Of a stretch of DNA of 64,000 bases, positions 36,749-45,511 are shown piece by piece (position 1 is the first letter of the stretch; every line of letters starts with the position of its first letter). The notes below the pieces were generated by a model, which saw nothing but the letters and a program-made list of their open reading frames with translations, was not told the origin of the DNA and searched no databases. The position numbers were made by a program, and so were the translations under genes. Source of the stretch: Athripsodes cinereus (taxonomy: Eukaryota; Arthropoda; Insecta; Trichoptera; Leptoceridae); assembly GCA_947579605.1 (NCBI GenBank), contig OX388321.1:9389427-9453426 (forward strand), in the 5' to 3' direction.

Positions 36749-36798
36749 TTTCATTCCTGAAGATGGCTTCAACATCGAAGCCGAAAGCTAGAAGAAAG
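36749..36798 (+). ncRNA. hammerhead-ribozyme-like motif (minimal type I)
   Basis: CTGAAGA (36757-36763) matches the CUGANGA core. A perfect 6-bp stem GGCTTC/GAAGCC (36765-36782, loop AACATC) follows, then GAAA (36783-36786) and GCTA. The last gives the A-G / C-U minimal stem III and a UA cleavage position, as in the GAAACGUC of Penelope-like elements but with a G-C pair. Flanking TTTCATTC and GAAGAAAG could form stem I with two mismatches. One extra U between core and stem II deviates from the consensus. Activity is not shown, and no Penelope polymerase was seen nearby. Confidence 0.4.
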
Positions 36799-36914
36799 AA
36801 CGACGGAGATCCACGCAGCAAACCCGAGAATTTCAACTCTGCGAAAGCTTAAACTATTATTTAATTTTATTCGAGTTTACAAATTACCCATATCATCTTA
36901 TATAATATGTACTT

Positions 36915-36985
36915 GTCTGTAAGAAGAGGTGTGAGGAAGCGCAGGCGTCCGAGAACCACATAGCTTGATCACGTGTGTCCCCAGG
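36915..36985 (+). pseudogene. LINE fragment encoding a basic RRRRPR region
   Basis: The frame reads RRGVRKRRRRPRTT, stop, LDHV. It corresponds to the RRRGRPRIKWQDHL region of the LINE at 44209-45481, although diverged. It abuts an antisense fragment of the part that should precede it (36986-37150). Confidence 0.5.
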
Positions 36986-37150
36986 CAAGTATATCTCCTT
37001 TGTCATCCTTCCCTCATCCATTCGTTCAACATGTCCAAATTATCGTAACTTATTAACACACATTCTATCCACAACACTCCGCTTACAACCGCTCATTCTT
37101 TTATATCTTCATTATTCACCTCTATCACGCAACGTTTCGTATCGTGGGAA
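36986..37150 (-). pseudogene. antisense LINE fragment (family of 44209-45511)
   Basis: On the minus strand, codons for NKLR, stop, FGHVERMDEGRMTKEIYL align with NKLRWYGHVERMNEDRMTKKIYL of the intact-frame copy. Upstream, 'aaacgttgcgtgatagaggt' aligns with the LRDRVRN region. Stops and frame changes show a pseudogene. Confidence 0.7.
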
Positions 37151-37505
37151 TAATTAGATATTATGTCAAACAACGTCGGGTATTATATCTTATCAATGTA
37201 ATTAATTCTTTGACCGCACTAGTTACGTATTATCTTTTTTGTTTTATCTCATCATCATCAATATAAATAAAAAGACACTTATAGTTTCAAAGAAGTTTGT
37301 GTATTTTGTTTGTTTTGTGTCCCTCAGCACTACTATTACGTAAAGTTTTGAGTACAATCAATATTATTATTTCGTCATACTATAATGTATGTAATATGTT
37401 CATGTACATGCCTACGTCGTTGGCATTTCGTAAAATATTCTATGTAGAGTAATATTATTAAAAAGCGTAATTTTGTAAAGAATATAAACATATTTTATGT
37501 AATTT

Positions 37506-38562
37506 AGTGGACTACAATCCATTGGATTGGTCTGCAACGAGTTTCGATTTTCTTCTCCATTCCCCATATTTTCTGCTAGTCTCTTTGATTCTACGTTTGT
37601 TGAAATAACTTTTTTTCTCGGATATTTCAGGAGTCCAAGGACTCCTATTAATCTGTTTAGGTGACAATTTATTAATATTTCAACTCTCTTTAGTCTAATA
37701 CCACTACGCCAGTGTTGGCATCTCCGATCCTACCACGTCAGTGGGCATGGGGACCCGGCCGACGTAGCAGATCCCATCTTGAGACCCACACATCCACGAA
37801 TGCCTTAGAGCGTGAACTGTTTGTGGCATTTAAAAACACTTCCCCAAACCAGATGGGTCGAGGAGTGTCAACAGTCATACCCAGAATCATTTCCTCTCTT
37901 GCATCCATCATCAAAGGACATTCCCAAAGGATATGTTCCGCATATTGAACTCCTGTCCCACATGTGCACCATGGATTATCAGTCAATGTTGATTCTTCGT
38001 TTGTGCCACAATTTATGACCTTCTTCACTTGATCCATATAGGTGACTCTTGGTCAGTCTCTACCATTTCTGCCTTCGATCTTGCTCGCCGCCGTTCTGAT
38101 GAGCAGGTATGGGTGTCTGATATTGTGGCCAATTCAGTTTGCTCGTTGTTGACTGATCTTTTTAAGAAGTTGCCTACCCTGATAAATACCACTTCGTTTC
38201 TTATATGTTTTGACCAATGGGTCGTCACCAAATCTCCGCCTCCATCTCCGAAGACCGCCAACTCTCCGCTTTCACTCTTGCCGATGGTTCACGTCTCGTT
38301 ACCATTATAGCAGAATATTTGGAGATTCCAGTATTTTAGATTTTTTTTTTAAAACAATTCTTGCCTGTGTTACCTTGCTCAAGGTTTCAGATTTGGAGCG
38401 TCCATCCTGATTTATTCTGCCTCTCAAGAACATACAACAACCATACATTTTATTTTGCCTTTATTTTCATGTTGTATTTTGACATTAATATAATTTCCAT
38501 TTTTCCTATGGTTTCATTCAGGTAAATCTCAGTGTCTGCGAGCAATGCTATATTGTCATACT
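37506..38562 (-). pseudogene. antisense LINE polymerase fragment (family of 41118-41950) with nested insertion
   Basis: On the minus strand it follows the copy at 41118-41900 in order: the DDIALLAD-like start near 38555, the 'cggacgctccaaatc' region near 38400, 'cgagacgtgaaccatc' near 38300, THWSKHIRNE near 38210, then 'cctatatggatcaagtgaag' near 38030. The final 'ctcgttgcagaccaatccaa' and TGGATTGTAG lies at 37510-37540. About 50 bases are deleted near 38330, several frameshifts and stops occur, and a second retroelement sits at 37601-37988. Together the two copies define the family's 3' end. Confidence 0.85.
37601..37988 (-). mobile_element. 388-bp R1-like LINE 3' fragment nested in another LINE
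   Basis: The coding part (37738-37988, minus) has W-C-T-C-G-T-G-V-Q-Y-A-E-H-I-L-W-E-C-P. This C-x-C, H, C zinc-knuckle-like motif is typical of the C-terminus of R1- and jockey-type polymerases. It is followed by an aromatic/basic end and TGA, then about 135 bases of 3' untranslated sequence. The insertion is flanked by 'ttgattctacgtttgt' (37585-37600) and 'ttgattcttcgtttgt' (37989-38004), a 16-bp target-site duplication with one mismatch. The frame is open for more than 80 codons, so it is younger than its host LINE. Confidence 0.8.
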
Positions 38563-38934
38563 CTATTATATGTAAATGACAAGTTTTGTTATAAAACGGA
38601 ATAAACATTATTCACTGATTTTGTCGCAATTAACTCTTGTGCTTTGCTTTCAGCGCCATGCGGTGGTAAGGAATAGAATACTAGTTTTTATATATTATGC
38701 ATTTGGCATGTAGAAAATGACAACGCCGTTTGCAAACGGACAGATTTTACAAAATGCCAACAACATAAATACTTACATAAGTACTTGAAGCTAAACACTA
38801 TGGTGGCGATGAGTTTGACAATGTTTTGTTTCTCAACAACATATTTGCTTGTGTCACTTTCTTTATTTATACAATATTCATCTTAAGAATCTTCGGATAA
38901 ATATTTCATATGGATTTTCATTATTTATTTTTTT
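38563..38934. other. AT-rich non-coding DNA
   Basis: Nothing recognised in this stretch. Confidence 0.4.
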
Positions 38935-39106
38935 CTTTTTTTAAAAAGATATATCTGGGTTTTTGTTATTAACCCAAATACAACCTTATACACCTTTCAC
39001 ACTAATCTAAAAGCTTGTGCCGTGAAAGGGGAGTTTGCCGGCACCTGGGATCGAACCACGGACCCCTTGTTCCGGAGGCCGACATTCTACCTCCAGGCTA
39101 CCGACG
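38935..39106 (-). mobile_element. SINE family 1, antisense full-length copy
   Basis: The minus strand carries 'cgtcggtagcctggaggtag', the B box 'gtggttcgatccc', 'gccggcaaactcccctttca', 'aagctttta' and 'acccagatatatc' plus an A-run. The B box is intact, so it could still be transcribed by RNA polymerase III. Confidence 0.85.
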
Positions 39107-39312
39107 AACTCGTTTCGATCAATATATTATAATAATTATATTACCTTTGTTCAAATTACTACCATTTTTGTTACATATTAATGTTTATTTTTATAAATTT
39201 GTACCAATTATTTTTTTATTATTGTTGTCTGTCAAATTGTTTTTTTCTACTTTGTTATTATGTTTAACATGTAAAAGGCTCACGTCGTGTACAAGTGATA
39301 AATAAATAAATT
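39107..39312 (+). repeat. LINE 3' region ending in 'catgtaaaaggctcacgtcg'
   Basis: T-rich sequence ends in 'tttaacatgtaaaaggctca' and 'gataaataaataaa', as at 12255-12545. The LINE's coding part is absent. Confidence 0.5.
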
Positions 39313-40290
39313 ACATAAAATAATTTTGTTTCAATTGATTTCGTGAAGATTAACTTTTGTGGAACACATTTTATTTATTGAAATGGCGAATATATTTCTA
39401 TAGTGGCCACAAAAAGTTTTCAAAACACACATTTTAAAGGAGAGGTTTAAATATTTAGTAATAAAAAATGAGCTAATGAAAACTAAAGGTAGACGGTTGC
39501 TTGATAATTGCATCATCAGTTTTTAATTGTAAGATTTAGGATTGGAATGCAACTTTCAAAACTGGTTTAATTTCTGTGAATTCTGCACTTTTATGAAGGA
39601 TCAAATTCTATAATTAGTTTTTTTTTTAATTCATTCAAAGTGTGTTTGTATATTGTTTTTTATATATATGGCATAATCATCAATTCTACTAAATAAGAAT
39701 TAATATTTAAATTAAACACAAAAATTATAGCGTAAATATTAAAATTGTCATCCGTATTTTTTGTTGCCGTGAAAGAATTACTGGAGCCTTAAGTCTTAAG
39801 GTAATGTCAGACTTTTAGTATTCCATTCACATTAAAGAAAAATAACGGCCCGTTAAAAAGATCATCGAAATAAAAGTTTAATAAGCAAACGAGAAACATC
39901 TCAAGGGTCAACCCATAAACGTGTTGAATGTAAACTAGAAACACGTTATCGTTGTCACAAATCACACGGAACTTTCCGAGTGATACTTCCGTATTTTTTA
40001 TAGCAGGAGTGTATGTGTATATTCGATATAAAGTGACCTTATCTAAATCCCGACTCTAAAACAAAATATTTAAGTAAATACTTACCTACCGACCTTTGAC
40101 GCATTAAGCATTAAACAAAATAACGTTTTTTTTTAATCCTTGATATAAGCTCACAGAGCTTAAAACCTTGATAAATTAAGTAAAAATAATGAAATCATTA
40201 ATTTTTTGTATAGTGAATGAACTTAATCGTCGAGTTTTCAGAACAATTTGTCTATTACACTTTTATACAAAGTCCTGTAATGTCTTATAA
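39313..40290. other. AT-rich non-coding DNA, no gene seen
   Basis: No open frame longer than chance, and no recognised repeat. Confidence 0.45.
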
Positions 40291-40298
40291 AAAGCAGG

Positions 40299-40344
40299 TA
40301 TTTGTGAAACATCACTTATAAAAATAAGTGATATTTCACAAATA
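40299..40344. repeat. 46-bp hairpin
   Basis: A 21-base arm 'tatttgtgaaacatcactta' plus T pairs with 'ataagtgatatttcacaaat' plus A across an AAAA loop, with one C/A mismatch. A related single arm, 'agtatttgtaaaatatcact', lies at 54696, next to a family A piece. Confidence 0.85.
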
Positions 40345-40439
40345 TCTTAATAACATAATGTCCATGGAACGAAATGGACAATTTGTAAATTTACTCCACC
40401 ATATTATTTGACGTGATATACTATGACAACGACATCAGA

Positions 40440-40550
40440 AATCTAGGAAAATCGTTGAAGCTTATTGGTGCAGAGACGCTCTGAATGAAGACGATTGGTT
40501 TCTGCCCTATGCTCCCAAGAGGAGTGTTAAAGGACGAAAGGTTGGTGATG
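40440..40550 (+). repeat. dispersed repeat family D, copy 3
   Basis: 'ggtttctgccctatgctccc', 'aagaggagtgttaaaggacg' and a preceding 'attggtgcagagacg' align with copies at 6181 and 20880. Confidence 0.55.
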
Positions 40551-40930
40551 ATAATTTGACATTTCAATTACCTAGATCAGTATTTATCTTCCAAAGTTGT
40601 TTGGTTTAATTTTAACTCCATAATTATCAAATTTACTATACTCATGTTGTCGGGATAAAAGTTATAGAGATCAAATGTCTGCTTTGTCGGACAGGAAGGA
40701 ATAATGTCAACAATCCAAGCGGGCAACACATGCTAACTTCAACTGTCGAGATTAATCGTGGAGATATGTAGTAACGACAAGTAGAGAGAGAAAATATATA
40801 ATATGTAGAAGTGCCTTTGTACCTTCACAATAATGGACATGGACATTAAAATGGTGATAGTTTGGCGGGTCGACAAATCAGTACAATTAGTACCTGTTAA
40901 GCCGCAATCACACGATAGCGCAAGGTTAAT

Positions 40931-41056
40931 ATTTTATGAACATTCATTATCAACATAAATATAAATCTCGCTATTTTATGAACATTCATTATCAACATAA
41001 ATATAAATCTCGCTATTTTATGAACATTCATTATCAACATAAATATAAATCTCGCT
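40931..41056. repeat. tandem repeat, 3 identical copies of 42 bp
   Basis: Units start at 40931, 40973 and 41015. Each is 'attttatgaacattcattat' + 'caacataaatataaatctcg' + CT with no difference between copies. The 42-bp period is a multiple of three, but the array has stops. It ends about 60 bp before the truncated LINE start at about 41118. Confidence 0.95.
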
Positions 41057-41057
41057 A

Positions 41058-41900
41058 TTGATTTTCCAGGTTTTTCCGAATCGTAGTTCTAATGAAAATT
41101 ATCATTATTTTCAATTTTTAGATCGTGCTGACGACATAGCACTGCTCGCAGACTCCGAGATGGAGCTGAACGAAGCCTTAGGAAAAATGGAAAGTATACT
41201 GTTGTCAAAGTACAACATGAAAATAAATAAAGATAAAACAAAATGTATGGTCGTTGGAAGGGAGGAAGCGACTGCGAACATTGCCATAAATGGAGTGAGC
41301 ATCAAACAAGTAAGAGAATTCGTGTACTTGGGCAGCAGAATAAACCAGGACGGACGCTCCAAATCAGAAATTGTGAGCAGAATAAACCAGGCACGAATTG
41401 CCTTTAACAAAAAATCCAAAATATTAGAATCCCCTAATATTGATCTAAGCGTGAGGAAGAATCTCACTAAAGCCTTTGTGTGGAGCATTCTGCTATATGG
41501 ATGCGAGACGTGGACCATCAGTAAGAGGGAAAGCGGACGGTTAGCGGCATTTGAAATGTGGTGTTATAGACGCATGCTGAAGATTCATTGGTCGGAACAC
41601 GTCGGAAACGAAGAAGTGTTAACCAGGGTTGGCGAAAAAAGGCAACTCCTCAAAAGAATCTGCCAACAACGAGCTAATTGGATTGGCCACAACATCAGGC
41701 ACCCAGGACTGCTCATCGCAATCGCAGAGGGCAGGACCGAAGGCACAAATGGCAGAGGTCGACCGAGAGACGCCTATATGGACCAACTGAAGAGGGACAT
41801 GAGCTGTGGCTCATATATGGAGTTGAAGAGACTGGCTGAGAATAGGGAGGAGTGGAGAAATAAGTCAAAACTCGTTGCAGACCAATCCAATGGATTGTAA
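41058..41900 (+). CDS. LINE reverse-transcriptase C-terminal fragment, 280 codons
   Basis: The LINE homology begins at residue 22 (about 41121). The first 21 residues are unrelated flanking sequence, so the ATG is not the original start. R-A-D-D (residues 23-26) is the remnant of the Y/F-A-D-D catalytic motif C, with the aromatic residue and the preceding glycine region lost at the truncation. Then come KINKDKTKCMVVG (motif D region), VYLGSRINQDGR, LLYGCETWTISKRE (about 144-157), RRMLKIHWSEHVGNEE, WIGHNIRHPG and GRGRPRDAYMDQLKRD (from about 233). The C-E-T-W and R-G-R-P-R words are usual in RTE-like and related LINEs. Fingers, motifs A and B and the endonuclease are missing, so no activity is expected, but the frame is undamaged. 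Antisense relative: 37506-38562. Confidence 0.85.
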   Translation: MIFQVFPNRSSNENYHYFQFLDRADDIALLADSEMELNEALGKMESILLSKYNMKINKDKTKCMVVGREEATANIAINGVSIKQVREFVYLGSRINQDGRSKSEIVSRINQARIAFNKKSKILESPNIDLSVRKNLTKAFVWSILLYGCETWTISKRESGRLAAFEMWCYRRMLKIHWSEHVGNEEVLTRVGEKRQLLKRICQQRANWIGHNIRHPGLLIAIAEGRTEGTNGRGRPRDAYMDQLKRDMSCGSYMELKRLAENREEWRNKSKLVADQSNGL

Positions 41901-43064
41901 CTCATTATATATAGATCATGGTCACTCGAACAGGTCAATATCACAAAAATAAGTAGTTTTTTCGTATGGTCGACTAACGGTTCTTGGTGAAAGTTCATAT
42001 TAAATTTGTTAAAAAATAAACATTTTTGTATAGAACTTCCATGGAACTTGTTTTAGTAATTTACACTAGCCTGACCAATTAAACAATGTGTAAGATTACA
42101 CAAAAATATTACATTTTAATTAATTTAACTAATTTTAATGAAACAGACAGCACAATTTTCAGCATATGATGTAGGCTCCCTAGTTAACCTTTATATGATA
42201 TATTCTAATACTACAGATAAAAATTGGATAAAAACAATATATTTAGTCAGTGAGTTCAATGTTTGACAGTGATTCACAAACAATAGAAATCGCTATGTGA
42301 GACCTCGTCAATATTTCTATATGTAGGTTAAGTTTATAGGTTTAATTAATTATATAATTATATTTTTTCATTTTATCTTTTTATAATTTGTCGTTTGCGG
42401 TAATGTGAATCTGGTTTACTGGACTTGCATTGGTTATTTTTTTATTTTTGTTTTTTTGTTAGACACGCTTAATTGGGAAGTCGGCCTTACCAGATCAATG
42501 TGTCTTGTTTTTCTTATTTTATTAATGTTTTGTCAACTCTCTGTGTGTGTCTCTGTAGAATAAATAAATAAATATAAAGGTTTTATAATTTACAAGTAAT
42601 TGCAGTGATATGCAAAATATTACAAGTGATTATTATTGTGGTTATTCATGAACCGAATCTATTGATAATAAAAAAATCACCATCCAAAGAAATAAATTAT
42701 CTAAATTTAAACTTGTTTATAAACAAACAACAGCAAAGGTTAGTTGGCATTTGATTTCCTACATACGTAGAACGCTTAGACATAGGTACTAAAAAAAATA
42801 TTTTCTAAATATTACATGCCATTACAAAATATTTAATAATATAATTGCATTAGTATTATAATAATTACATTGTTTTACCGTGTAAAGTTGTGTCGATTAT
42901 CCATGTTTGCCACGCATTATTAAACATGCCGACGTGTAAAATGAACTTTTAAAACCAATTTAAAGTCTGAAAAGGTACTTTTCATTAAAATCGTTGTAAT
43001 ATTTAGTGGGTCGTTATTAAAAAGCCACACGCCTGAACAAATCCAGACGAAATTCGATACGCAA
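41901..43064. other. AT-rich non-coding DNA with a retroelement tail
   Basis: It holds the family G tail at 42463-42577 ('gacacgcttaattgggaagt', 'ccagatcaatgtgtctt', 'ctctgtagaataaataaata'). 42245-42330 shares loose similarity with 46345-46410 ('gtttgacagtga', 'acctcgtca'). No gene. Confidence 0.5.
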
Positions 43065-43645
43065 ATTCCTTTACACTCGCGTACTATAATATTCTGGGTC
43101 TGCAGAGTAATTCATACTATTTTTATGCGTCTGTAACTTGCCCAGATGGAGTTTTCATATTATTTTTATTTTATAATATTTCCTTTACACTCGCGTACTA
43201 TAATATTCTGGGTCTGCAGACTAACTCATACTATTTTTATGCGTCTGTAACTTGCCCAGATGGAGTTTTCATATTATTTTTATTCTATAATATTTCCTTT
43301 ACACTCGCGTACTATAATATTCTGGGTATGCAGAGTAATTCATACTATTTTTATGCGTCTGTAACTTGCCCAGATGGAGTTTTCATATTATTTTTATTTT
43401 ATAATATTTCCTTTACACTCGCGTACTATAATATTCTGAGTCTGCAGAGTAATTCATACTATTTTTATGCGTCTGTAACTTGCCCAGATGGAGTTTTCAT
43501 ATTATTTTTATTTTATAATATTTCCTTTACACTCGCGTACTATAATATTCTGGGTCTGCAGACTAACTCATACTATTTTTATGCGTCTGTAACTTGCCCA
43601 GATGGAGTTTTCATATTATTTTTATTCTATAATATTTCCTTTACA
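43065..43645. repeat. minisatellite, 5 units of 114 bp, frame-preserving
   Basis: Units start at 43081, 43195, 43309, 43423 and 43537, exactly 114 bp apart (38 codons). Units 2 and 5 share 'cagactaactcatac' and TTCTATAAT; units 1, 3 and 4 share 'cagagtaattcatac' and TTTTATAAT. The A-B-A-A-B pattern implies duplication of blocks by unequal exchange. One plus-strand frame is open from about 43037 to 43723, encoding a repeated hydrophobic, aromatic stretch with YYFYASVTCPDGVFILFLFY. The only ATG arises from a single change in unit 3 (TATGCAG instead of TCTGCAG). Confidence 0.95.
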
Positions 43646-43959
43646 AATATCCTTTCATTGCGAACAGTGTTGCTACGCTACAAACATAAGTGTTTTCACC
43701 TTATATTCATGGAATTTCTGTAGTGCTTAACGAGTTCTTTCTTTTCATTCTCGACTCCTATTGCAGGTCCCAGGGCATTCATAATAATATTACCTTAGAC
43801 GAAGTAGGACTAATTATAATACTGTTTCTCCGCTTAACAAAGTGATAATGTTGCTGTATTTGACGATTGAACATTGATGTTTCTGTGATAAAAGCGATTA
43901 AGAATATAATAAATATATTTATATAAAATATATTAAATATCGATTTTTTTATCTTGTGG

Positions 43960-44195
43960 AGCACCCGGTAAAGAATTGGTCTCCCACTCTTCTCCGTAAG
44001 TTTACGAGTATCCTGAAAAAGGCAGGCGTTTGAAAAATTAAGACATTTTACATCTCAAATTCAGCAATGAGGTTTGCCACCCATCTTGAATGTTTTTATT
44101 TTATATTGGCACGGAGAGGACAGCTTGCATATTTAAAATATGCATCTGGTCTGCTGGCTAGCCCACTTGTGGGATGTATCGTGATGATTTAGTAG
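43960..44195 (-). repeat. dispersed repeat family A, antisense copy
   Basis: In plus orientation: 'gagcacccggtaaagaattg', 'ctcccactcttctccgtaag', 'gaggtttgccacccatcttg', 'ggcacggagaggacagcttg', 'gtctgctggctagcccactt' and a (TAG)n end. It is the exact reverse order of 29546-29797. It abuts the 5' truncation point of the LINE that follows. Confidence 0.8.
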
Positions 44196-45481
44196 TAGTA
44201 GAAGAATATAATATGATTGTCTTGACTGAGACGATTGTATGGGATGTGCAAGGTGCCTTTCAGAGTGGTAGAGGATGTGTGGACCAGATCTTCTCCCTGC
44301 GAATGGTGACAGAGAAGCTCCTGGAGAAACACCAGAAGCTTTTCTGCGCGTTTGTTGATCTAGAAAAGGCTTATGATAGAGTAGATAGTGAGAAAATGTG
44401 GCAAGTACTATCAATGTGTGGGGTGAGTGGTCGGCTAATTCACGCCATTGCGTCCCTATATACAGGAAGTTCTGCGTGTGTTAGAGTGAACAATAACCTG
44501 TCGGAATGGTTCACACTGACAAAAGGAGTAAAACAAGGGTGCGTGATGTCGCCATGGCTTTTTAACCTATACATTGATCATTGTATCCGTCCATTGAAAG
44601 AAATGAATGTAGGTGTTGATATGAATGGGATGAATGTAAGAGCGTTAATGTTTGCCGATGATTTGGTATTGATGGCTGAAAGTGAAAGTGATCTACAGCG
44701 AATGATGACGTGTGTGTATGAAAATTGTGCGATTAATGGATTGAGAATGAATGCAAAAAAGACAAAAATTATGGTGTTTGAAAGAGGAAGTGAGAGAACA
44801 GTATGCCAGATAATGATTGACAACGAAGTGTTAGAGCAAGTTGACGAATGTGTGTACTTAGGTAGTTTGTTCACGAGAGAAGGGAAGTGTGAAAGCGATA
44901 TTAAAAGGAGAAAAGTTGCTGGCAATAAGGTAAATGGTGCAATCCGACCAATAATTGCAAATAGAAACATATCCACCACAGCTAAAAGGTTGGTGCACTC
45001 TGCTATCTTAGTGCCAACACTTATGTATGCAAGCGAGACGTGGACATGGTTAAAGAAGGATGAAAGTGGCATAAATGCGGTGGAAATGAGATCGTTGAGA
45101 AGGATGTGTGGTAAAAGTCTGAGAGATCGTGTGCGTAACAGTGATATAAGAAAGGAATGTGGAATGAAAGTTGGTGTAATTACAAGGATGAATGTAAATA
45201 AGTTAAGATGGTATGGACACGTTGAAAGAATGAATGAGGACAGAATGACTAAGAAGATATATTTGGCTGAGAGGAATGGTGCTCGGAGACGTGGACGTCC
45301 GAGGATTAAATGGCAAGATCATTTAAATCAAATCCTAAAGGACGGTCACGTGTTGAGCACATTGAACAGGAGAGCATGCATGAGGAATTGTATGACAGTG
45401 ACGGAAGCGAAAGATGTATGCAAGGATATAAGGAAGTGGCGCTCGATCCTTTCTGCCTACCCCGCGAGGGAAGCGGCGTGA
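44174..45481 (+). CDS. LINE reverse transcriptase, 5'-truncated, 435-codon open frame
   Basis: This is the longest frame in the window. Homology starts near residue 17 (44222); the ATG at 44174 lies in the preceding repeat and is accidental. Polymerase motifs are in order: QGAFQSGRGCVDQI (26-39), motif A AFVDLEKAYDRVD (59-71, catalytic Asp 62), motif B GVKQGCVMSPWLF (118-130), motif C FADD (160-163), motif D GLRMNAKKTKIMV, VYLGS, YASETWTWLK (about 284), NKLRWYGHVERMNED (about 338) and the basic RRRGRPRIKWQDHLN (about 370). Key catalytic residues are present. The N-terminal endonuclease and fingers are missing, so autonomous retrotransposition is not expected. The S-E-T-W and R-G-R-P-R features suggest an RTE-like clade (inference). 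Decayed relatives: 15284-15560, 36915-37150. Confidence 0.9.
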   Translation: MYRDDLVVVEEYNMIVLTETIVWDVQGAFQSGRGCVDQIFSLRMVTEKLLEKHQKLFCAFVDLEKAYDRVDSEKMWQVLSMCGVSGRLIHAIASLYTGSSACVRVNNNLSEWFTLTKGVKQGCVMSPWLFNLYIDHCIRPLKEMNVGVDMNGMNVRALMFADDLVLMAESESDLQRMMTCVYENCAINGLRMNAKKTKIMVFERGSERTVCQIMIDNEVLEQVDECVYLGSLFTREGKCESDIKRRKVAGNKVNGAIRPIIANRNISTTAKRLVHSAILVPTLMYASETWTWLKKDESGINAVEMRSLRRMCGKSLRDRVRNSDIRKECGMKVGVITRMNVNKLRWYGHVERMNEDRMTKKIYLAERNGARRRGRPRIKWQDHLNQILKDGHVLSTLNRRACMRNCMTVTEAKDVCKDIRKWRSILSAYPAREAA

Positions 45482-45511
45482 TGGTATGTATGTATGTGTA
45501 TGTATGTATGT
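45482..45511 (+). repeat. (GTAT)n tail of the LINE
   Basis: 'gatggtatgtatgtatgtgt' follows the LINE stop directly, a simple-repeat tail in place of poly(A). Such tails are usual for RTE-like LINEs. Confidence 0.8.

Noticed and set aside
36749..36850. A small protein beginning MASTSKPKARRK
   Set aside because: The frame is only about 30 codons and overlaps the hammerhead-like motif; there is no supporting context.
40931..41056. A CRISPR array (three direct repeats)
   Set aside because: The repeats are contiguous with no spacers, and the genome is eukaryotic.
41111..41518. A 135-codon minus-strand frame
   Set aside because: It is the shadow of the LINE reverse-transcriptase frame on the other strand.
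43328..43723. A 131-codon membrane-like protein gene
   Set aside because: It is the translation of a minisatellite, and its ATG comes from a single variant in one unit. Kept only as a finding.
44578..45072. A 164-codon minus-strand frame
   Set aside because: It is the antisense shadow of the LINE polymerase.
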